DNA of 64,000 nt, from positions 49,592 through 113,591 of the forward strand of contig JADCGS010000022.1 of the NCBI GenBank assembly GCA_020248865.1. Reading direction: 5' to 3'. The translations under genes and the position numbers were made by a program. The stretch comes from Burkholderiales bacterium. GTDB taxonomy: Bacteria > Pseudomonadota > Gammaproteobacteria > Burkholderiales > Burkholderiaceae_F. Numbering within the stretch: the first letter of the stretch is position 1; each line of letters opens with the position of its first letter. A model generated the notes under the pieces. That model worked only from the letters and a program-made list of their open reading frames with translations. It was not told the origin of the DNA and did no database searches. Below are positions 62,412-64,000 of the stretch, piece by piece.

Positions 62412-63092
62412 CTACAGCGGCGCCAGGCCGCTGAGCTGAATCCTGAACCTCACCTGTACCTCATCGGCCACCAGCGAGGTGTCGCCCCAGGGGCCGTCGC
62501 CGATCTTGAAGACCAGGCGCTTGATGGCGAAGTTGCCGGTGGCGGTCGTGCGCTGGGTGCTGCCGCTGCCCGTCTGGGCCAGCGTCACCGGGACTGTCAC
62601 CGTGTGCGTGCGGCCCTTGATGGTCAGCGAGCCCATGACGTCGAAGCGGCCCTTGCCGGCCGCCTTGATGGCGGTGCTCTGGAACTGGGCCTGTGGGAAC
62701 TTCGCGGTGTGGAACCAATCGGGCCTGACCACCTCGGCGTCGGTGTCGGCCGAGCCGAGCGTGACGCTGCCCATGTCGACGGTGAAGGCGACCTTGCCAG
62801 CCTCGGGCTTCTTCGGATCGAACTGCATGGCGGCACTCCACTTGCGGAAGAGGCCATCGACCGGGACACCCATCTGGCGGCTGGTGAAGGCGATCTCGCT
62901 GTCGGCGGGAATCACCTGCTGCGCCAAGGCTGGAGGGGACACCAGAATCGTTAGCACCGCGGCTGATGCGAGCGCCAGGGCGTGCCGGCGCAAGACGGGG
63001 CCGGAGTCGATGGTCCATGTGGTCGCGCGGACCATGGCGTCTGCGTTGGAGCGCGCAGCCGGGCGTAAAGCGGAGCGGTCGATTCGATTCAT
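62412..63092 (-). CDS. YceI family periplasmic protein (second copy)
   Basis: About 226 residues. After a long basic n-region the hydrophobic signal core (ALALASAAVLTILVSPPALA) leads to a YceI domain: IPADSEIAFTSRQMGVPVDGLFRKWSAAMQFDP, VDMGSVTLGSADTDAEVVRPDWFHTAKFPQAQFQSTAI, GSLTIKGRTHTVTVPVTL. The ATG at 63092 overlaps the stop of the cytochrome gene (ATGA). The long n-region suggests that a later start such as ATG MVRATTW is possible. It is only distantly similar to its neighbour, so this is not a recent duplication. Confidence 0.88.
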   Translation of the reverse strand: MNRIDRSALRPAARSNADAMVRATTWTIDSGPVLRRHALALASAAVLTILVSPPALAQQVIPADSEIAFTSRQMGVPVDGLFRKWSAAMQFDPKKPEAGKVAFTVDMGSVTLGSADTDAEVVRPDWFHTAKFPQAQFQSTAIKAAGKGRFDVMGSLTIKGRTHTVTVPVTLAQTGSGSTQRTTATGNFAIKRLVFKIGDGPWGDTSLVADEVQVRFRIQLSGLAPL

Positions 63093-63652
63093 GGGTTTCC
63101 TGTGCTTGAGTCGGTCCTGCCCCAGGTCATGCGGCGGATCAGGTCATCGCGGTCGACAAAGTGATGCTTTAGTGCGCCCATCACATGCAGCGACACCACG
63201 GCCACCAGCATCCACGCAAGCCAACCGTGCCAAGGCTTGAGAAGCTCGGCCAGTGCGGCGTCCTTGCCCACGAAGTCAGGCAGGGGCAGGACGCCAAAGA
63301 GCACGACGGGAAAGCCTGCGGCCGAGCTGTAGGCCCAACCCATGAGCGGTACGGCAAAGAACAGCAGGTACAGCAGCAGGTGCGCCACCTGCGCGGTGCG
63401 TTGTTGCCACGGGGGCATGGGCGGTCCGGCCGGTGGCCGATGCGCCAGGCGCCACAGCAGGCGAACAGCCGAGAGGGCAAGGATGATCGCGCCGGCCCAC
63501 TTGTGCCAGTTGTACAGCTTCAGCCGCTGTGGCGAGAACGGCAGGCTGGTCATGTACAGCCCCATGCAGAAGCTGCCCACAATGGCCACGGCCAACAGCC
63601 AGTGCAGGATCACGGCGGTTCGGGTGTAGCGGGGAGCGGAGCAAGCGCTCAT
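63089..63652 (-). CDS. Cytochrome b561 family protein (CybB/YodB-like)
   Basis: A 187-residue four-helix membrane cytochrome. Heme-ligand histidine candidates are in TAVILHWLLAVAIVG, LYNWHKWAGAI, KPWHGWLAWML and VSLHVMGALKHH. It belongs to the diheme b561 type, which oxidises quinol and passes electrons in or to the periplasm. The pairing with YceI proteins, which can carry ubiquinone, is recurrent and suggests a joint role in quinone or oxidant handling. It ends overlapping the YceI start. Confidence 0.9.
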   Translation of the reverse strand: MSACSAPRYTRTAVILHWLLAVAIVGSFCMGLYMTSLPFSPQRLKLYNWHKWAGAIILALSAVRLLWRLAHRPPAGPPMPPWQQRTAQVAHLLLYLLFFAVPLMGWAYSSAAGFPVVLFGVLPLPDFVGKDAALAELLKPWHGWLAWMLVAVVSLHVMGALKHHFVDRDDLIRRMTWGRTDSSTGNP

Positions 63653-63735
63653 GATCTCAGCGTGCCGGGGACCGGATGTCCCAAGCCTCGCGGAGCTTGA
63701 GCCGGATGTTCAACTTGGCTGGGACAAGCAGCCGC

Positions 63736-63999
63736 TCATTCATGACGCAGATCCTCGATCGGGCGGCGCCGTGCCGCGACGAACACGCGGCTGGCAGTGA
63801 CGGCCCAGGTCAGCGCGATGGCAGCCACCAGCGCCAGAATGAACGGCGCCGGCGTCAGGTCGGTGCGCGACGGGTACTCGGCCAGCCAGTGCGACAACGC
63901 CCACCACGCCAGCGGGCAGGCGATCAGGGCGGCCGCCAGCAGCGGCCGGGTCAGCCGCCACAGCAGCAGGCCGGCCACCTGCGCGACGCTGGCGCCCAT
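63736..63999 (-). CDS. FtsX-like ABC transporter permease, C-terminal fragment
   Basis: The last ~87 residues of a protein whose start lies beyond the window. Two hydrophobic segments (LLLWRLTRPLLAAALIACPLAWWAL and FILALVAAIALTWAVTASRVF) and the closing RRPIEDLRHE match the C-terminal end of MacB/FtsX-type permeases, which finish in a positively charged N/RP(V/I)E.LR.E motif. It would partner a cytoplasmic ATPase in export or envelope signalling. Too little is present for a finer call. Confidence 0.72.
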   Translation of the reverse strand: MGASVAQVAGLLLWRLTRPLLAAALIACPLAWWALSHWLAEYPSRTDLTPAPFILALVAAIALTWAVTASRVFVAARRRPIEDLRHE

Positions 64000-64000
64000 C

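Overview
This is a very GC-rich stretch of bacterial chromosome that reads as Betaproteobacteria, order Burkholderiales, probably the Comamonadaceae/Rubrivivax-Leptothrix side. The evidence is the alaS, NUDIX, tusA gene order, the HolC plus DUF2486-type pair, the large B12-dependent ribonucleotide reductase, the lptFG/pepA divergence, and a tandem repeat encoding the SPPGRPKGE peptide that I associate with this group. The placement is inferred from gene content, not from a marker gene. Coding density is high, and many long open frames opposite real genes are GC-driven shadows.

Layout. 1-4.4 kb: the alaS tail, an acetyltransferase, a YbjQ / membrane YbjQ / M48 peptidase / NUDIX / TusA run with overlapping stops and starts, and two small genes. 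4.8-14.3 kb: an envelope-response cluster of MipA-type outer-membrane protein, OmpR-type regulator, sensor kinase and a complete tripartite RND efflux system. 14.4-20.3 kb: valS and a large zinc-metalloprotease lipoprotein. 20.3-27.2 kb: a palindromic element, the DUF2486-like gene, holC, pepA, lptF-lptG, and a TerC-family gene behind a probable yybP-ykoY (Mn2+) riboswitch. 27.4-27.6 kb: a promoter and terminator bracketing a probable small RNA. 27.7-32.8 kb: nrdJ, a methyltransferase and a CysB-type regulator. 32.9-37.7 kb: a catabolic-looking cluster (VOC protein, ketopantoate-reductase-like protein, FAD monooxygenase, DUF2783, beta-hydroxyacid dehydrogenase) with two unusual repeats. 37.8-39.6 kb: an outer-membrane-like protein and an alpha/beta hydrolase. 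39.75-45.2 kb: tRNA-Ala(CGC) followed by an accessory patch (excisionase-like HTH gene, small membrane proteins, a frameshifted HD-domain gene, an AraC regulator, a two-lobed aspartyl protease with a PDZ domain). 45.7-55.6 kb: a patatin-type autotransporter, PPK2, and a second complete RND efflux operon. 55.9-64 kb: a GGDEF-EAL protein with both active sites degenerate, an orphan pilin-like protein, RidA, RecG, a cytochrome b561 / YceI / YceI operon, and the C-terminus of an FtsX-type permease.

Best leads for something new: the 60-bp tandem repeat at 36651-36830, which carries a ribosome-binding site and start codon in each copy; the probable small RNA at 27483-27584; the 125-bp palindrome at 20666-20790; the doubly degenerate c-di-GMP protein; and the accessory patch next to tRNA-Ala. 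No CRISPR array, intact insertion sequence or prophage was seen.
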